From Candidatus Neomarinimicrobiota bacterium (lineage in GTDB: Bacteria; Fidelibacterota; UBA2242; B5-G15), in assembly GCA_017656425.1 (NCBI GenBank), contig JACDNV010000002.1, positions 62,001-126,000 of the forward strand: a stretch of 64,000 bases of DNA, written 5' to 3'. The stretch's first letter is position 1. Each line of letters begins with the position of its first letter. Made by a program: the position numbers and the translations under genes. Positions 8,507-18,556 of the stretch are shown piece after piece. Under the pieces are notes generated by a model, which did no database searches, was not told where the DNA came from, and was given only the letters and a program-made list of their open reading frames with translations.

Positions 8507-10585
8507 ATGCCAAATTCATATTTATCCAAGATAAGGAATATAGGGCTGGTAGCCCACATAGACGCAGGTAAGACTACGACGACAGAGAGATTGCTTTTCT
8601 TTTCAGGGAAAACCTATAAGATGGGTGAGGTTCATGATGGCAAAGCGGTAATGGATTTTATGAAGCAGGAGCAGGAACGCGGTATAACAATTTCTTCGGC
8701 CGCTATTACTACCAGCTGGAAAGGGCACCAGATAAATATAATAGATACACCAGGGCATATTGATTTCACTATTGAGGTTGAGAGGTCTTTAAGAGTTCTC
8801 GATGGTATTGTTATGATTTTTTGTGCCGTTGGAGGTGTAGAACCGCAGAGTGAGACGGTATGGCACCAAGCTGATAAATATAAAGTGCCGAGAATTGCTT
8901 TTGTAAATAAGATGGATAGACAGGGGGCTGATTTCTTCCACGTTGTTGATATGATGAATGAAATGCTTGGAGCCAATGCAGTTCCTTTCCAGTTACCTGT
9001 TGGTAAAGAAAATGAATTCAGAGGGATGATAGATCTGGTAACCATGAAATATATAACCTATAATGACCTGGATTTGTTGATAGAGGAAATCCCTGATAGT
9101 TACAAAGAAACTGCTCTGGAATATAGAGAAAAGCTTATAGAAAAACTTGCTGATTTTGATGAGAAACTATTGGAAAAATATTTGAACGATGAGAAAATTG
9201 AAATTAAAGATATAATGGATGCTGCACGCCATGCTGTTCTGTCCCTTTGTATAACTCCGGTTTTTTGTGGCTCTGCTTTTAAGAATAAAGGTTGCCAGCC
9301 ACTACTTGATGCAATTGTGAACTACCTTCCTTCTCCTATAGACCGAGGCATTATAACAGGGTCAGATGTAAATAATCCTGAATTGACTATTTCCAGAATT
9401 CCTTCGGTTACAGAACCATTTTGTGCTATTGCATTTAAAATTACTAATGATATTTATGTAGGACAGCAGACTTTTATACGAGTATATTCTGGAAAAATAA
9501 AGACAGGTGATATGGTACTAAATTCAACAAAAGGTAAACTTGAAAGAATAGGCAGGATTTTACGAATACACGCTGATGAAAGAGAGGAAGTATCGGAACT
9601 AAAAGCTGGAGATATAGGTGCTCTTATAGGGACCAAGATAACAACAACAGGTGATACTCTGTGTGATCCTGATAATCCAATACTACTTGAGAAGATTCAT
9701 GTACCTGAATCTGTTATCGATCTTAAAATTGAACCTGTTTCAACCAAGGAAAGGGATAAATTATCTCATGCCCTAAGTAAACTTGCAATAGAAGACCCCT
9801 CATTCAGGGTAAAATATGATGAGGAAATTGAAGAAACTATTATTTCTGGTATGGGTGAACTGCATTTAGAGATAATAATTGATAGGCTTAAAACGGAGTA
9901 TAATGTTGGAATTAAGGTAGGACAGCCGTCTGTTGCGTTTAGAGAAACTATTACTGCGGAGTATAGACACGAGCATAAATTTAAAAAACAAACAGGTGGT
10001 AAAGGTCAATATGCTCACATTATTTACCGTATTGAACCTAATCCTGATTGTGGCCTGGAGTTTGTCAATCATGTAAAAGGTGGAAATATTCCAAGGGAGT
10101 TTATACCATCGGTAGAGAAGGGTTTCTATGAAGTAGCAGAGAAGGGAGTATATGCTGGTTATCCGCTTGTGGATATTAAGTTTGTCCTTATTGATGGTTC
10201 ATACCACCCAGTTGACTCCAGCGATATGTCATTTAGAATTTGCACTGTACAGGCTTTAAAGGAATCGGTAATGAAGGCATCACCTAGGCTACTTGAACCG
10301 ATTATGAAAATAGAAATAAACACTCCTGACGAATATATGGGTGATATAATAGGTGATATTAATAGACGACGTGGTAGAATTGATAAAATGAGAAGATACA
10401 GAAAAGGGTCCCAGAAGTTGACAGGAATTGTACCTTTAATGGAAATGTTTGGGTATGCCTCGGCTCTCAGGACGCTGTCCAGTGGTAGGGCAAGTTATTC
10501 CATGGAATTTCTCAGGTATGACATGTTACCTCCAAATATAGAAGGTAAGGTAGTAGAGGAAGCAAGAAAAAGAGCCAAACGTTAA
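8507..10585 (+). CDS. fusA: Translation elongation factor G (EF-G family GTPase)
   Basis: 692 residues, full length for EF-G. G1 is [11 protein letters not shown] (from residue 17), G2 lies in [12 protein letters not shown]3 is DTPGHIDF, G4 is NKMD and G5 is CGSAFKNKG. Domains II to V follow, with RKQ-like [28 protein letters not shown] in domain IV and [20 protein letters not shown] in domain V. It catalyses ribosomal translocation and, with RRF, recycling. The variant [11 protein letters not shown] in place of the common DWMEQEQERG hints at one of the EF-G paralogue subfamilies (EF-G2/spdEFG-like); a tree would be needed. No rpsL, rpsG or tuf gene is adjacent, which also fits a paralogue. 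Confidence 0.93.
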   Translation: MPNSYLSKIRNIGLVAHIDAGKTTTTERLLFFSGKTYKMGEVHDGKAVMDFMKQEQERGITISSAAITTSWKGHQINIIDTPGHIDFTIEVERSLRVLDGIVMIFCAVGGVEPQSETVWHQADKYKVPRIAFVNKMDRQGADFFHVVDMMNEMLGANAVPFQLPVGKENEFRGMIDLVTMKYITYNDLDLLIEEIPDSYKETALEYREKLIEKLADFDEKLLEKYLNDEKIEIKDIMDAARHAVLSLCITPVFCGSAFKNKGCQPLLDAIVNYLPSPIDRGIITGSDVNNPELTISRIPSVTEPFCAIAFKITNDIYVGQQTFIRVYSGKIKTGDMVLNSTKGKLERIGRILRIHADEREEVSELKAGDIGALIGTKITTTGDTLCDPDNPILLEKIHVPESVIDLKIEPVSTKERDKLSHALSKLAIEDPSFRVKYDEEIEETIISGMGELHLEIIIDRLKTEYNVGIKVGQPSVAFRETITAEYRHEHKFKKQTGGKGQYAHIIYRIEPNPDCGLEFVNHVKGGNIPREFIPSVEKGFYEVAEKGVYAGYPLVDIKFVLIDGSYHPVDSSDMSFRICTVQALKESVMKASPRLLEPIMKIEINTPDEYMGDIIGDINRRRGRIDKMRRYRKGSQKLTGIVPLMEMFGYASALRTLSSGRASYSMEFLRYDMLPPNIEGKVVEEARKRAKR

Positions 10586-10745
10586 TAATTTTTATTGATC
10601 TGATTTATAAAATGATTACCTTTTAAGTAAATAACCTCAATAAAAATCGGTAAGAAATAAAATATTTCATTCTGTTAGTCATTAAATTGAAGTTGGTTAA
10701 AATTTGGCGTAAATTTCACTTTGTAAATTTTGATGGGAATTTGAA

Positions 10746-11207
10746 ATGGAGCTCTCACAGATTTTGACACCTAATCTTATTCTTTATCCATTGGAGGCGA
10801 GTACAAAAGAAGAAGTGATCTCCAAACTTGTAGATTTGCTCTACAAAGAAGGGAAGGTACCGGATCCCGATTCTGCAAAAAAGGCTGTTATTGAAAGAGA
10901 GAAATTGATGAGTACCGGTGTGGGACGGGGAGTTGCCATTCCACATGGCAAGTATTCCTATATAGATGATGTAGTTGTTGCAGTTGGTATTTCCAGAAAG
11001 GGTATTGATTTTAATGCAGTAGATGGTCAACCTGTTTACATCTTTATTCTGTTACTTACACCCGAGAAACAACCTACCAAGCATTTGAAGCTTTTGAGCA
11101 AATTTTCTAGGATTTTAAGTACTGTTCAAGCTCGGGAGGAAATTCTTGAAGCAAACTCACCCGAGGAGATAGCAAAGATTTTTTATAAATATGATGAAAA
11201 ATTTTAA
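10746..11207 (+). CDS. Standalone PTS EIIA domain protein (fructose/nitrogen type)
   Basis: 153 residues, exactly one PTS_EIIA_2 domain. The phospho-acceptor motif is GVGRGVAIPHGK, with the active histidine in IPHG. There are no EIIB, EIIC or HPr genes nearby, so it more resembles the regulatory EIIA-Ntr (PtsN) type than part of a sugar transporter; in that role it would relay phosphorylation state to other proteins. The 160-base gap upstream holds an 11-base AT inverted repeat (10588-10598 with 10637-10647) and no clear promoter. It is followed after 11 bases by the zinc-ribbon gene. Confidence 0.88.
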   Translation: MELSQILTPNLILYPLEASTKEEVISKLVDLLYKEGKVPDPDSAKKAVIEREKLMSTGVGRGVAIPHGKYSYIDDVVVAVGISRKGIDFNAVDGQPVYIFILLLTPEKQPTKHLKLLSKFSRILSTVQAREEILEANSPEEIAKIFYKYDEKF

Positions 11208-11218
11208 GGAGAATATAA

Positions 11219-11560
11219 ATGCCCTTTTGCCCGAAATGTAAGTATGAATTCACAGAAGGTGTAAAAACATGCCCCGATTGTGGTGAGAAACTTGTAGATA
11301 CTTTAAATGAAGATGAAATTGTAGATGTGAAGTGGGTACCTGTTGGAACATTAAAATCATCCATGTACGGTGATATGGCGAGGGAGCTTTTGGAAAAGAA
11401 TGACATTCCGGCTTTAGTCGTTACTGACTTTTTCCATGGTGCACTGGCGACTTCAGGAACAGGTTTGGCCGGTACTTTTGCAAAGATTTATGTTCCAGAG
11501 GGATCGGTTAATAAGGCAAGAGAGATTTTAAAGGAACATATGGATATTGATTTATCTTGA
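11219..11560 (+). CDS. Zinc-ribbon protein with DUF2007-like signal-transducing domain
   Basis: 113 residues. The first 25 hold a zinc ribbon (CPKCKYEF and CPDCGEKL). The remainder (VKWVPVGTLKSSMYGDMARE, then AKIYVPEGSVNKAREILKEH) looks like the small DUF2007 / putative signal-transducing fold, which resembles the PII-like ferredoxin-type fold. No enzyme motif is visible. It is well preceded by AAGGAG and overlaps the hisS region, so it is co-transcribed. Function unknown. Confidence 0.75.
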   Translation: MPFCPKCKYEFTEGVKTCPDCGEKLVDTLNEDEIVDVKWVPVGTLKSSMYGDMARELLEKNDIPALVVTDFFHGALATSGTGLAGTFAKIYVPEGSVNKAREILKEHMDIDLS

Positions 11561-11562
11561 AA

Positions 11563-12828
11563 ATGAAGTATCGAAGGGTTAGGGGAACAAAGGACATCCT
11601 TCCCCAGGATTCGTATAAATGGTTGTATATTGAAGACAAGATAAAGAACTTCGCTAATATCCATAATTATAAATATATAAAAACACCTGCATTTGAAGTA
11701 ACTGATCTATTTATAAGAAGTATTGGTGATGATACTGATATAGTTTCAAAAGAGATGTATACATTTAAAGATAAAGGGAATAACAGTTTAACATTGAAAC
11801 CGGAGATGACTGCTCCTGTTATCAGAGCCTATATTGAAGAAAGATTAAATCAGTTGGCGTCGGTTATAAAATTATATTATATTGATTCATTATTCAGGCA
11901 GGAAAGACCGCAGAAGGGTAGACTCAGGCAGTTCCATCAATATGGTTTTGAAATAATAGGCAGTTCCTATCCCGAAGCAGATGCCGAAATTATATTTTTA
12001 TCGTATCAGCTTCTAAGAAGATTTGGAATCGAAAACATGACGGTAAAAGTTAACTCGATTGGTGATAGGGAATCACGAAAGAAATATCTATCAATTCTAA
12101 GAGAATCTTTAGAACCACAAAAGAAAAAATTGTGTAAGACATGCCAGATAAGATTTGAAAGAAATATATTGAGATTATTTGACTGTAAAGAACAATCCTG
12201 TCAGGCTATACTTGATGAGCATGCTCCGAGGATCATTGATTATATTAGTAAAGATGATAGAGAACATTTTGATGAGGTTTTGAGATTTATAGAAAAAGCT
12301 GGTGTGGAATGTGTAATTGATCACAAGCTTGTAAGAGGACTTGATTACTATACCCGTACAACATTTGAAATTACAAGCAATCTATTGGGAGCTCAGGATG
12401 CCCTGTGCGGTGGCGGAAGATATGACCATCTTGTTGAGGACCTGGGAGGACAACCTACACCCGCAGTAGGAGTGGCAGGAGGTATAGAAAGACTCTGGAT
12501 TGCTCTTGAGGAAATTGGAAAATTCCCCACTGATAATAAAGATTTTGTTTACATAGCATCTGTTGGCGATGATGTTAAAGATTTTGTAATTAATCTTATA
12601 AGGGAGTTGTCTGAGAATAGTATATCATACGAGGTTGACCTATTGAGAAGGTCTTTAAAAGCGCAGATGAGGGATGCAAATAAAAAGGGGGCGAGGTTTT
12701 CAATTATTGTGGGGAATGAAGAGTTAAAAAAGAATATGGTTGTTTTAAAAGATATGCAAGAGGGTATCCAGGAATTGATTTCTGTAGATTCATTGATAAA
12801 AATTTTAAAAGAGAAACTAACTACATAG
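11563..12828 (+). CDS. hisS: Histidyl-tRNA synthetase
   Basis: 421 residues from ATG 11563 (an in-frame TTG two codons upstream is less likely). The N-terminal RRVRGTKDILP is diagnostic for HisRS. Class II motif 2 is FRQERPQKGRLRQFHQYGFE, the histidine-specific motif is LVRGLDYYTRTTFE and motif 3 is GGGRYD...AVGVAGGIER. A C-terminal anticodon-binding domain starts near residue 330. It charges tRNA-His. It lies directly after the zinc-ribbon gene and three bases before the radical SAM gene. Confidence 0.96.
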   Translation: MKYRRVRGTKDILPQDSYKWLYIEDKIKNFANIHNYKYIKTPAFEVTDLFIRSIGDDTDIVSKEMYTFKDKGNNSLTLKPEMTAPVIRAYIEERLNQLASVIKLYYIDSLFRQERPQKGRLRQFHQYGFEIIGSSYPEADAEIIFLSYQLLRRFGIENMTVKVNSIGDRESRKKYLSILRESLEPQKKKLCKTCQIRFERNILRLFDCKEQSCQAILDEHAPRIIDYISKDDREHFDEVLRFIEKAGVECVIDHKLVRGLDYYTRTTFEITSNLLGAQDALCGGGRYDHLVEDLGGQPTPAVGVAGGIERLWIALEEIGKFPTDNKDFVYIASVGDDVKDFVINLIRELSENSISYEVDLLRRSLKAQMRDANKKGARFSIIVGNEELKKNMVVLKDMQEGIQELISVDSLIKILKEKLTT

Positions 12829-12831
12829 TAT

Positions 12832-13812
12832 ATGCAGCTTCCTTATCCTCTACAGGATAGATTTTATCGTTATAATTATTTTTTAAGGAAAAAATTTGGT
12901 GCCAAAGTATATAAAATCACGGTAGATGCGGGATTTACATGTCCTACAAGAGATGGTACTCTTGGAACTAATGGGTGTCTTTATTGTAACAACTTGAGCT
13001 TTTCTACCGATAGAAGAGAAGGTTTAATGCCGGTTGAAGAACAGGTTGGGCGAGCAATTGAGATATTAAAAAGAAAGAAAAAAGTTGAAAAATTTCTTGT
13101 GTATTTTCAATCGTATACAAATACTTATGCATCGGTGAGCGAACTGGAAAAAATTTATAGCAAGGCTTTAACCTTCAAAGATGTTGTAGGGATTTGTATT
13201 GGTACGCGACCTGATTGCATTGATGATGATATTCTCACTATGCTTTCAAATGTTAATAAGGATTACTTTGTATCCATTGAATATGGAGTTGAGTCTGTTT
13301 ATAACAAAAATTTGCTTTGGGCAAATCGTGGGCATGATTTTAAAACCTCTATAATTGCAATAGAAAAAACCTATAAATACGGACTGGATATAGCAATTCA
13401 TATAATTTTTGGTTTTCCGGATGAAAGTAATGAAGATGTTCTGAATTCTGCGAAAGTAATAAATAGACTGCCTATAAATTCTATTAAAATTCATAATTTG
13501 CACGTGGTAAAATGTACGCCGCTTGAGAATTATTATAAGAAAAAACCTTTTAAATTATATAGCGAAGAAGAATGGATTTTATTAATGGCTGATTTCCTTG
13601 AATTGTTGAGACCTGATATAGTAATTCAAAGACTTATTGGTGAAGCCAAAAACAATACACTTGTAGCGCCAAGATGGAAAATGCCAAAACAAAAAATAGT
13701 TGCCGAAATAAAGAAAATACTGGAATCTCGTGAAACCTTTCAGGGATATAAGTATATGGAGAGAAAAGAAAAATTGGAGGTATTGGAAGATGTTAAAGAT
13801 AAAAAATTATGA
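12832..13812 (+). CDS. Radical SAM protein, TIGR01212/YhcC family
   Basis: 326 residues. The [4Fe-4S] cysteines are in TCPTRDGTLGTNGCLYCNN, with the long C-x10-GC-x2-C spacing that marks the YhcC family rather than the usual CxxxCxxC. It is followed by QSYTNTYASVSELEKIY and, further on, HNLHVVKCTPLE and APRWKMPKQKI, which are also family features. The target of this conserved bacterial family is not known to me; a role in RNA modification is often suspected. It starts three bases after hisS and overlaps the MBL gene by 23 bases. Confidence 0.88.
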   Translation: MQLPYPLQDRFYRYNYFLRKKFGAKVYKITVDAGFTCPTRDGTLGTNGCLYCNNLSFSTDRREGLMPVEEQVGRAIEILKRKKKVEKFLVYFQSYTNTYASVSELEKIYSKALTFKDVVGICIGTRPDCIDDDILTMLSNVNKDYFVSIEYGVESVYNKNLLWANRGHDFKTSIIAIEKTYKYGLDIAIHIIFGFPDESNEDVLNSAKVINRLPINSIKIHNLHVVKCTPLENYYKKKPFKLYSEEEWILLMADFLELLRPDIVIQRLIGEAKNNTLVAPRWKMPKQKIVAEIKKILESRETFQGYKYMERKEKLEVLEDVKDKKL

Positions 13813-14644
13813 AATTCACCTGCTCGAATCCGGGAGGTTTGCTCTCGACGGCGGAGCTGTATTTGGTGTCATCCCAAAGCCGCTATGGAGTAGAAAGGTC
13901 GATGTTGATGAGGAAAATAGAGTAACAATGAGCCTTACTACCCCTGTTATTATAGGAAAAGATAGAAAAATTCTGATTGATTCTGGCGTCGGGAATAAGC
14001 TTGAGGAGAAACTTAAAAAAATCTATAAAGTTGATTTTAATTATGATATCGAAAAGAGCCTTACAGATTTTGGTATAAAACCACAAGAAATTACCGATGT
14101 GATTATTACGCATCTGCATTTTGATCATGTTGGTGGATGCGTTAAGCAAATTGATGGCAGATACATTCCGTCGTTTCCAAATGCGAGGTACTACGTGCAA
14201 AGGAAGCAATTTGACTGGGCAAACAATCCAACTGAGTTAGACAGAGCAAGCTTTATGAAGAAAAATTTTATGCCCCTATTGGAAAATAACGTGCTTGATA
14301 TAATAGATGGAGAATTTTATTTAACCAGTGATATTGTGGTATATGTAACAGATGGTCATACACCTGGTCTGCAACATGTTTTTATTAGGGATAGTGAAAA
14401 TCCTGTCTTTTTTGCCAGTGACTTGATTCCAATGTCCCATCATATACCCACTACCTGGATTACTGCATTTGACTTATTTCCTGTTGATCTCATAAAAGAA
14501 AAAAAATATTATCTTGATCAGGCAGCTCGAAATAATTGGACAATAATTTTTCCTCATGATCCGTATATTAAAGCTGTTAAGGTAAAAAAAGGTGAAAAAT
14601 ATTTTGAGATAAGCGAAATAATAGAAAAAAGAGATAATGAATAA
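13790..14644 (+). CDS. MBL-fold metallohydrolase
   Basis: 284 residues from ATG 13790, chosen because TTGGAGG (13774-13780) lies nine bases before it; the open frame extends further upstream inside the radical SAM gene. The metal-binding motif is THLHFDHVGG, followed by a histidine in YVTDGHTPGLQH and an aspartate in FFASDLIP, the usual two-metal metallo-beta-lactamase set. The substrate is unknown; the closest look is the quorum-quenching lactonase/YtnP-like hydrolases (GVIPKPLW near the N-terminus). The last bases overlap the polX start by eight bases, so expression is coupled. Confidence 0.88.
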   Translation: MLKIKNYEIHLLESGRFALDGGAVFGVIPKPLWSRKVDVDEENRVTMSLTTPVIIGKDRKILIDSGVGNKLEEKLKKIYKVDFNYDIEKSLTDFGIKPQEITDVIITHLHFDHVGGCVKQIDGRYIPSFPNARYYVQRKQFDWANNPTELDRASFMKKNFMPLLENNVLDIIDGEFYLTSDIVVYVTDGHTPGLQHVFIRDSENPVFFASDLIPMSHHIPTTWITAFDLFPVDLIKEKKYYLDQAARNNWTIIFPHDPYIKAVKVKKGEKYFEISEIIEKRDNE

Positions 14645-16370
14645 ATCGGATATCAAAAATGAAGATATAGCAAAAGTATTTAAAGAACTTGGCGCTATAC
14701 TGGAAATAAAGGGAGAAAATCCTTTTAAAGCTCGAGCATATTATAACGCTGCAAGGATTATTGAAAAACTTCCAGTGCCGATGAAAGAGCTGATAGATTC
14801 AGGTGAAATTTCCAATATTAAGGGTATAGGGAATGCGGTAATTAAAAAAAGTAAAGTACTGATTGAAACAGGAAAATTACCTTATTATGAAGACTTAAAA
14901 AGTAGTATTCCTGAAGGTCTTCTTGAAATGCTAAAAATACCGGGTTTAGGTCCACGGAAGATCAGAAAGTTATGGGTCGATCTTGGTATTACAAATATTG
15001 GTGAGCTTGAATATGCCTGCGATGTTAATAGGCTTGTTAGCCTGGAAGGATTTGGTTTAAAAACACAGCAGAAAATACTTGAGGGAATAAAGTTTTTAAA
15101 AAAATATTCAGATAAGCATTATATATCAGAAGGAATTGATCAAGCAAAAAAAGTTATAGATGCTCTTAAAGAGTGTAAATTAATAAATAGAATTTCAGTC
15201 GCCGGTTCTATACGTAGAAAACTGGAGATAGTTAGAAATATTGATGTGGTAATATCATCTGTACCATTTGATCTCGAGAAGATTTTTAATTTTATGAAGG
15301 AGAAAATTGACAGAGGAGCAAAAATAGAAAAGAACAGAATAGAGTTTTCATCACCTGGGGGCTTATCTGTTGATTTATATATCGTTACAGATGAGGAATT
15401 TCCTGTAGCACTTTTTTATTATACTGGAAGTCAAGCGCATTACAATAATATTAAAGGCCGATTGATAGAAAAGGGGTTTGACTTTGATGGCTTTCTTTTG
15501 AAAAAAGGTAAAAGTAAGGTGACTATTGAAAATGAAGAAGATATTTATAGGATAGCCGGACTTCCATTTATACCGCCAGAACTGCGGGAAAATATTGGAG
15601 AGATTGAACTTGCTTCTTCAGGCAAATTGTCAGAATTGATTGAATGGAAAGATATAAAAGGTTGTTTTCATATTCATTCCAATTTTAGTGATGGGATATC
15701 GACGATAGAGGAACTGGTATGGAAGGCAAGGGAATTAGGATTTAGTTTTATCTCAATTGCAGATCACAGTAAGTCTGCATTTTATGCGAATGGTCTTGAT
15801 GAGGAAAGACTTAAAGAGCAGTGGGAAGAAATTGAGAGGGTACATAAGAAATATCCAGATTTTAAGATTTTCAAGAGTATAGAATCCGATATCCTTGCTG
15901 ATGGAAGTCTTGATTATACGGATGATATATTAGCCAAATTTGACTTTGTAATTGCATCAGTCCATTCTCGATTTAATCTATCAAATGAAGAACAAACAAA
16001 CAGAATTTTAAGAGCAATCCGGAATCCCTTTGTAAAAATTTTAGGTCATCCAACGGGGAGGCTTCTTCTTGCAAGAGAAGGTTATGATGTTGACCTGGAA
16101 AAAGTTTTAAGAGAGCTTGCAAAATTGGATAAGGCAGTAGAGATAAATGCAAGTCCCCATAGGCTTGACCTTGACTGGAGATGGGGACCGCTGGTCAGGG
16201 AGCTTAATTTAAAAGTGGCAATAAATCCTGACGCTCACAATATCGATGATATTACAGATGTAGAATATGGTATGTATGTGGCACGAAAATCAGGAATACC
16301 AAAGAAAAATATACTAAATACGTGGGAAGTAGGAGAGCTGGAGGAGTTTTTTAGAAAGAGAGTAAAATAG
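14637..16370 (+). CDS. polX: DNA polymerase X family with C-terminal PHP domain
   Basis: 577 residues, the usual bacterial PolX length. It has an 8-kDa helix-hairpin-helix region (ISNIKGIGNAVIKKS; KIPGLGPRKIRKLW), the X-family nucleotidyltransferase (VAGSIRRKLEIVRNIDVVIS) and, from about residue 340, a PHP phosphoesterase domain with FHIHSNFSDG, IADHS, VHSRF, LGHPTGR, INASPHR and INPDAHN, all metal ligands present. It would fill short gaps in base-excision repair with 3'-exonuclease activity from PHP. Odd: the family DxD at the first catalytic position reads N201-I-D203 (AAT at 15237-15239), so one metal ligand is lost; the third aspartate in SVDLYIV is present. Nth and Nfo follow. Confidence 0.92.
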   Translation: MNKSDIKNEDIAKVFKELGAILEIKGENPFKARAYYNAARIIEKLPVPMKELIDSGEISNIKGIGNAVIKKSKVLIETGKLPYYEDLKSSIPEGLLEMLKIPGLGPRKIRKLWVDLGITNIGELEYACDVNRLVSLEGFGLKTQQKILEGIKFLKKYSDKHYISEGIDQAKKVIDALKECKLINRISVAGSIRRKLEIVRNIDVVISSVPFDLEKIFNFMKEKIDRGAKIEKNRIEFSSPGGLSVDLYIVTDEEFPVALFYYTGSQAHYNNIKGRLIEKGFDFDGFLLKKGKSKVTIENEEDIYRIAGLPFIPPELRENIGEIELASSGKLSELIEWKDIKGCFHIHSNFSDGISTIEELVWKARELGFSFISIADHSKSAFYANGLDEERLKEQWEEIERVHKKYPDFKIFKSIESDILADGSLDYTDDILAKFDFVIASVHSRFNLSNEEQTNRILRAIRNPFVKILGHPTGRLLLAREGYDVDLEKVLRELAKLDKAVEINASPHRLDLDWRWGPLVRELNLKVAINPDAHNIDDITDVEYGMYVARKSGIPKKNILNTWEVGELEEFFRKRVK

Positions 16371-16493
16371 CACTATTTGAGTATATCTGTTAAATATATA
16401 TAATAAGAGAAATTTGGATGATATTTTTTCTGAATCTACTATTTATTTTTACTAAGTTAACGTAGTAATTATTGATATTTGTGAAACAAAATA

Positions 16494-17138
16494 ATGGCCG
16501 AAAGTCTTGAGAAAAAAGCGATTGAGATATATAACCGATTAAATACTAACTATCCGAATGCGGCCTGCTCTTTAAACCACAAGGACCCGGTTCAATTGCT
16601 TGTATCTACTATTTTATCTGCGCAATGCACTGATAAACAGGTTAATAAAATTACTCCAAAACTTTTTGAAAAATGTAAGACTCCGGAGGATTTTGTCAGG
16701 ATAGATATGGATGAATTGATGGAGCTTATAAAGCCGGCAGGATTTTTTAAAAACAAGGCAAAAGCGGTAAAAGAATCGATGCAGATTATTGTAAAAGATT
16801 ATAATGGAAATGTACCCAGAAGCCTTGAAGAACTCATAAAACTTCCTGGCGTCGGTAGAAAAACGGCGAATGTAGTCCTGGGTGATGGATACGGGATTCC
16901 TAGTATAGTGGTTGATACACATGTGAAAAGAATATCGAGAAGACTTGGATTAACGAATGAAAAGGACCCAGTTAAGATTGAATTTGATTTGATGAAAATT
17001 TTTCCAGAAGATACCTGGATAAAACTGGGACATTTGATGATTGATCATGGACGAAAGGTATGCAATGCAAGAAACCCAAAGTGTGAGGTATGTTTCCTGG
17101 AAGATTTATGTGATTTTTATAATAAGAGGGATATATGA
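16494..17138 (+). CDS. nth: Endonuclease III (DNA glycosylase/AP lyase)
   Basis: 214 residues, normal size. The helix-hairpin-helix with the catalytic lysine is LPGVGRKTANVV, the catalytic aspartate is in VVDTHVKRISRRLG, and the C-terminal [4Fe-4S] cysteines are C-x6-C-x2-C-x5-C (CNARNPKCEVCFLEDLC). It removes oxidised pyrimidines and cleaves the abasic site. It overlaps folE by four bases. No good promoter is visible in the 123-base gap upstream. Confidence 0.96.
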   Translation: MAESLEKKAIEIYNRLNTNYPNAACSLNHKDPVQLLVSTILSAQCTDKQVNKITPKLFEKCKTPEDFVRIDMDELMELIKPAGFFKNKAKAVKESMQIIVKDYNGNVPRSLEELIKLPGVGRKTANVVLGDGYGIPSIVVDTHVKRISRRLGLTNEKDPVKIEFDLMKIFPEDTWIKLGHLMIDHGRKVCNARNPKCEVCFLEDLCDFYNKRDI

Positions 17139-17695
17139 AAATAGAAGCTATTATACGCGGTTTAATTGAAAGCATTGGATTAAATCCTAATGATGAATAT
17201 CTTAAAGACACCCCGAGAAGGGTTAAAAAAATGTGGGAGATATTGACATCTGGATATAAGATGAATATAGAGGAACTTTTTTCTAAATCGGTATGTGAAT
17301 CGAAATATGATCAAATGATTGTGGTTAGAGATATAGATTTTTTCAGTACCTGTGAACATCATCTCCTGCCTTTTTATGGGAAGGTTCATGTTGGGTATCT
17401 TCCTGATAAAAAGATTATAGGTTTAAGTAAAATCCCAAGATTAGTAGAAGTATTTTCTAGACGGTTGCAGGTTCAGGAGAGACTAACCCAGCAACTGGCA
17501 GAAACATTGATGGATCATTTACAACCAAAGGGGGTGGGGGTTATTGTGGAAGCTCAGCACCTCTGTATGATGATGAGAGGTGTTGAAAAGGTTAATTCAA
17601 AAATAAAGACGAGTGTCATGCTCGGTGCATTTAAAAATGACCAGAAAACTCGAGACGAATTTTTAAACCTTGTCAATAAAAATTATGAGGTGTAG
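17135..17695 (+). CDS. folE: GTP cyclohydrolase I
   Basis: 186 residues. Zinc and active-site motifs: STCEHHLLPFYGKVHVGYLP, GLSKIPRLVEVFSRRLQVQE and EAQHLCMMMRGVEK. It converts GTP to 7,8-dihydroneopterin triphosphate, the first step to folate (or a branch to queuosine). It overlaps nth by four bases and nfo begins two bases after its stop, so it is embedded in a repair operon rather than a folate cluster. Confidence 0.96.
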   Translation: MKIEAIIRGLIESIGLNPNDEYLKDTPRRVKKMWEILTSGYKMNIEELFSKSVCESKYDQMIVVRDIDFFSTCEHHLLPFYGKVHVGYLPDKKIIGLSKIPRLVEVFSRRLQVQERLTQQLAETLMDHLQPKGVGVIVEAQHLCMMMRGVEKVNSKIKTSVMLGAFKNDQKTRDEFLNLVNKNYEV

Positions 17696-17697
17696 AT

Positions 17698-18546
17698 ATG
17701 CCTTTAATTGGATGTCATATATCGATAAGTGGTGGAGTAGAAAATGCTCCAGCAAGAGGTAAACAATTAGGCTGTGATGCCATGCAAATATTTACTTCTA
17801 ATCAGATGCAGTGGAAAGGTCGTCCAATTACTGATGAAGCTAAGGTAAATTACCTGAAATCTATGAAAGAAAATAATATAAAGGTTACGATTTCCCACGA
17901 TTCTTATCTGATAAATCTTGGCAGTCCTGATAAGGCGAAACTGGAAAAATCACGTCAGGCTTTCTTAGAAGAGATTGATAGATGTGATAAACTGGGGATA
18001 GAGCTTCTTGTATTTCATCCTGGTAGTCATATGGGTAAAGGCGAAGATTATTGCTTGAAGATAATAGCAGAAAGTATTGATTATATGGTAGAACAACGTC
18101 CTGATTCTAATATATCTTTTGTCCTTGAAACAACAGCCGGTCAGGGATCCAATGTTGGATACACTTTTGAGCAATTGAGAAAGATAATTGAACTTTCAAG
18201 TTATCCTGAAAGATTCGGAATCTGTTTTGATACCTGTCATGCATATGCAGCAGGTTATGATATAGTATCATTTAAAGGATACAAAGATACCTGGACGAAA
18301 TTCGATGATATTCTTGGACTTGAAAGGTTAAAAGTTTTTCATTTAAATGACTCAAAGAAAGAGTTAGGTTCTCGTATTGATAGACATTGTAATCTGGGTG
18401 ATGGTTACCTTGGATGGGAAACCTTTTACAAAATTATTAATGATGAGAGGTTTAAGGAACTTCCAATGATACTAGAAACTCCAGGTGGTGATGAGAATTA
18501 TGCAAAGGAGATTGCAATTCTGAAGAAAGCTCTAAAAAATAAATAG
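17698..18546 (+). CDS. nfo: Endonuclease IV (AP endonuclease)
   Basis: 282 residues. The N-terminus IGCHISISGGVENAPARGKQ is typical, with zinc-binding motifs SHDSYLINLGSP, VFHPGSHMG, VLETTAGQGSNVGYTFEQL, FDTCHAYAAGYD, FHLNDSKKELGSRIDRH and LETPGGD. It is a three-zinc TIM-barrel enzyme that nicks 5' of abasic sites. With Nth and PolX in the same transcript it supplies three consecutive steps of base-excision repair. Confidence 0.96.
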   Translation: MPLIGCHISISGGVENAPARGKQLGCDAMQIFTSNQMQWKGRPITDEAKVNYLKSMKENNIKVTISHDSYLINLGSPDKAKLEKSRQAFLEEIDRCDKLGIELLVFHPGSHMGKGEDYCLKIIAESIDYMVEQRPDSNISFVLETTAGQGSNVGYTFEQLRKIIELSSYPERFGICFDTCHAYAAGYDIVSFKGYKDTWTKFDDILGLERLKVFHLNDSKKELGSRIDRHCNLGDGYLGWETFYKIINDERFKELPMILETPGGDENYAKEIAILKKALKNK

Positions 18547-18556
18547 GAGAAAACAG

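Noticed and set aside
10588-10647. 11-bp inverted repeat ATTTTTATTGA / TCAATAAAAAT after fusA
   Set aside because: All but two positions are A/T and the spacer is 38 bases, so it is expected by chance in DNA of this composition; no T-run follows.
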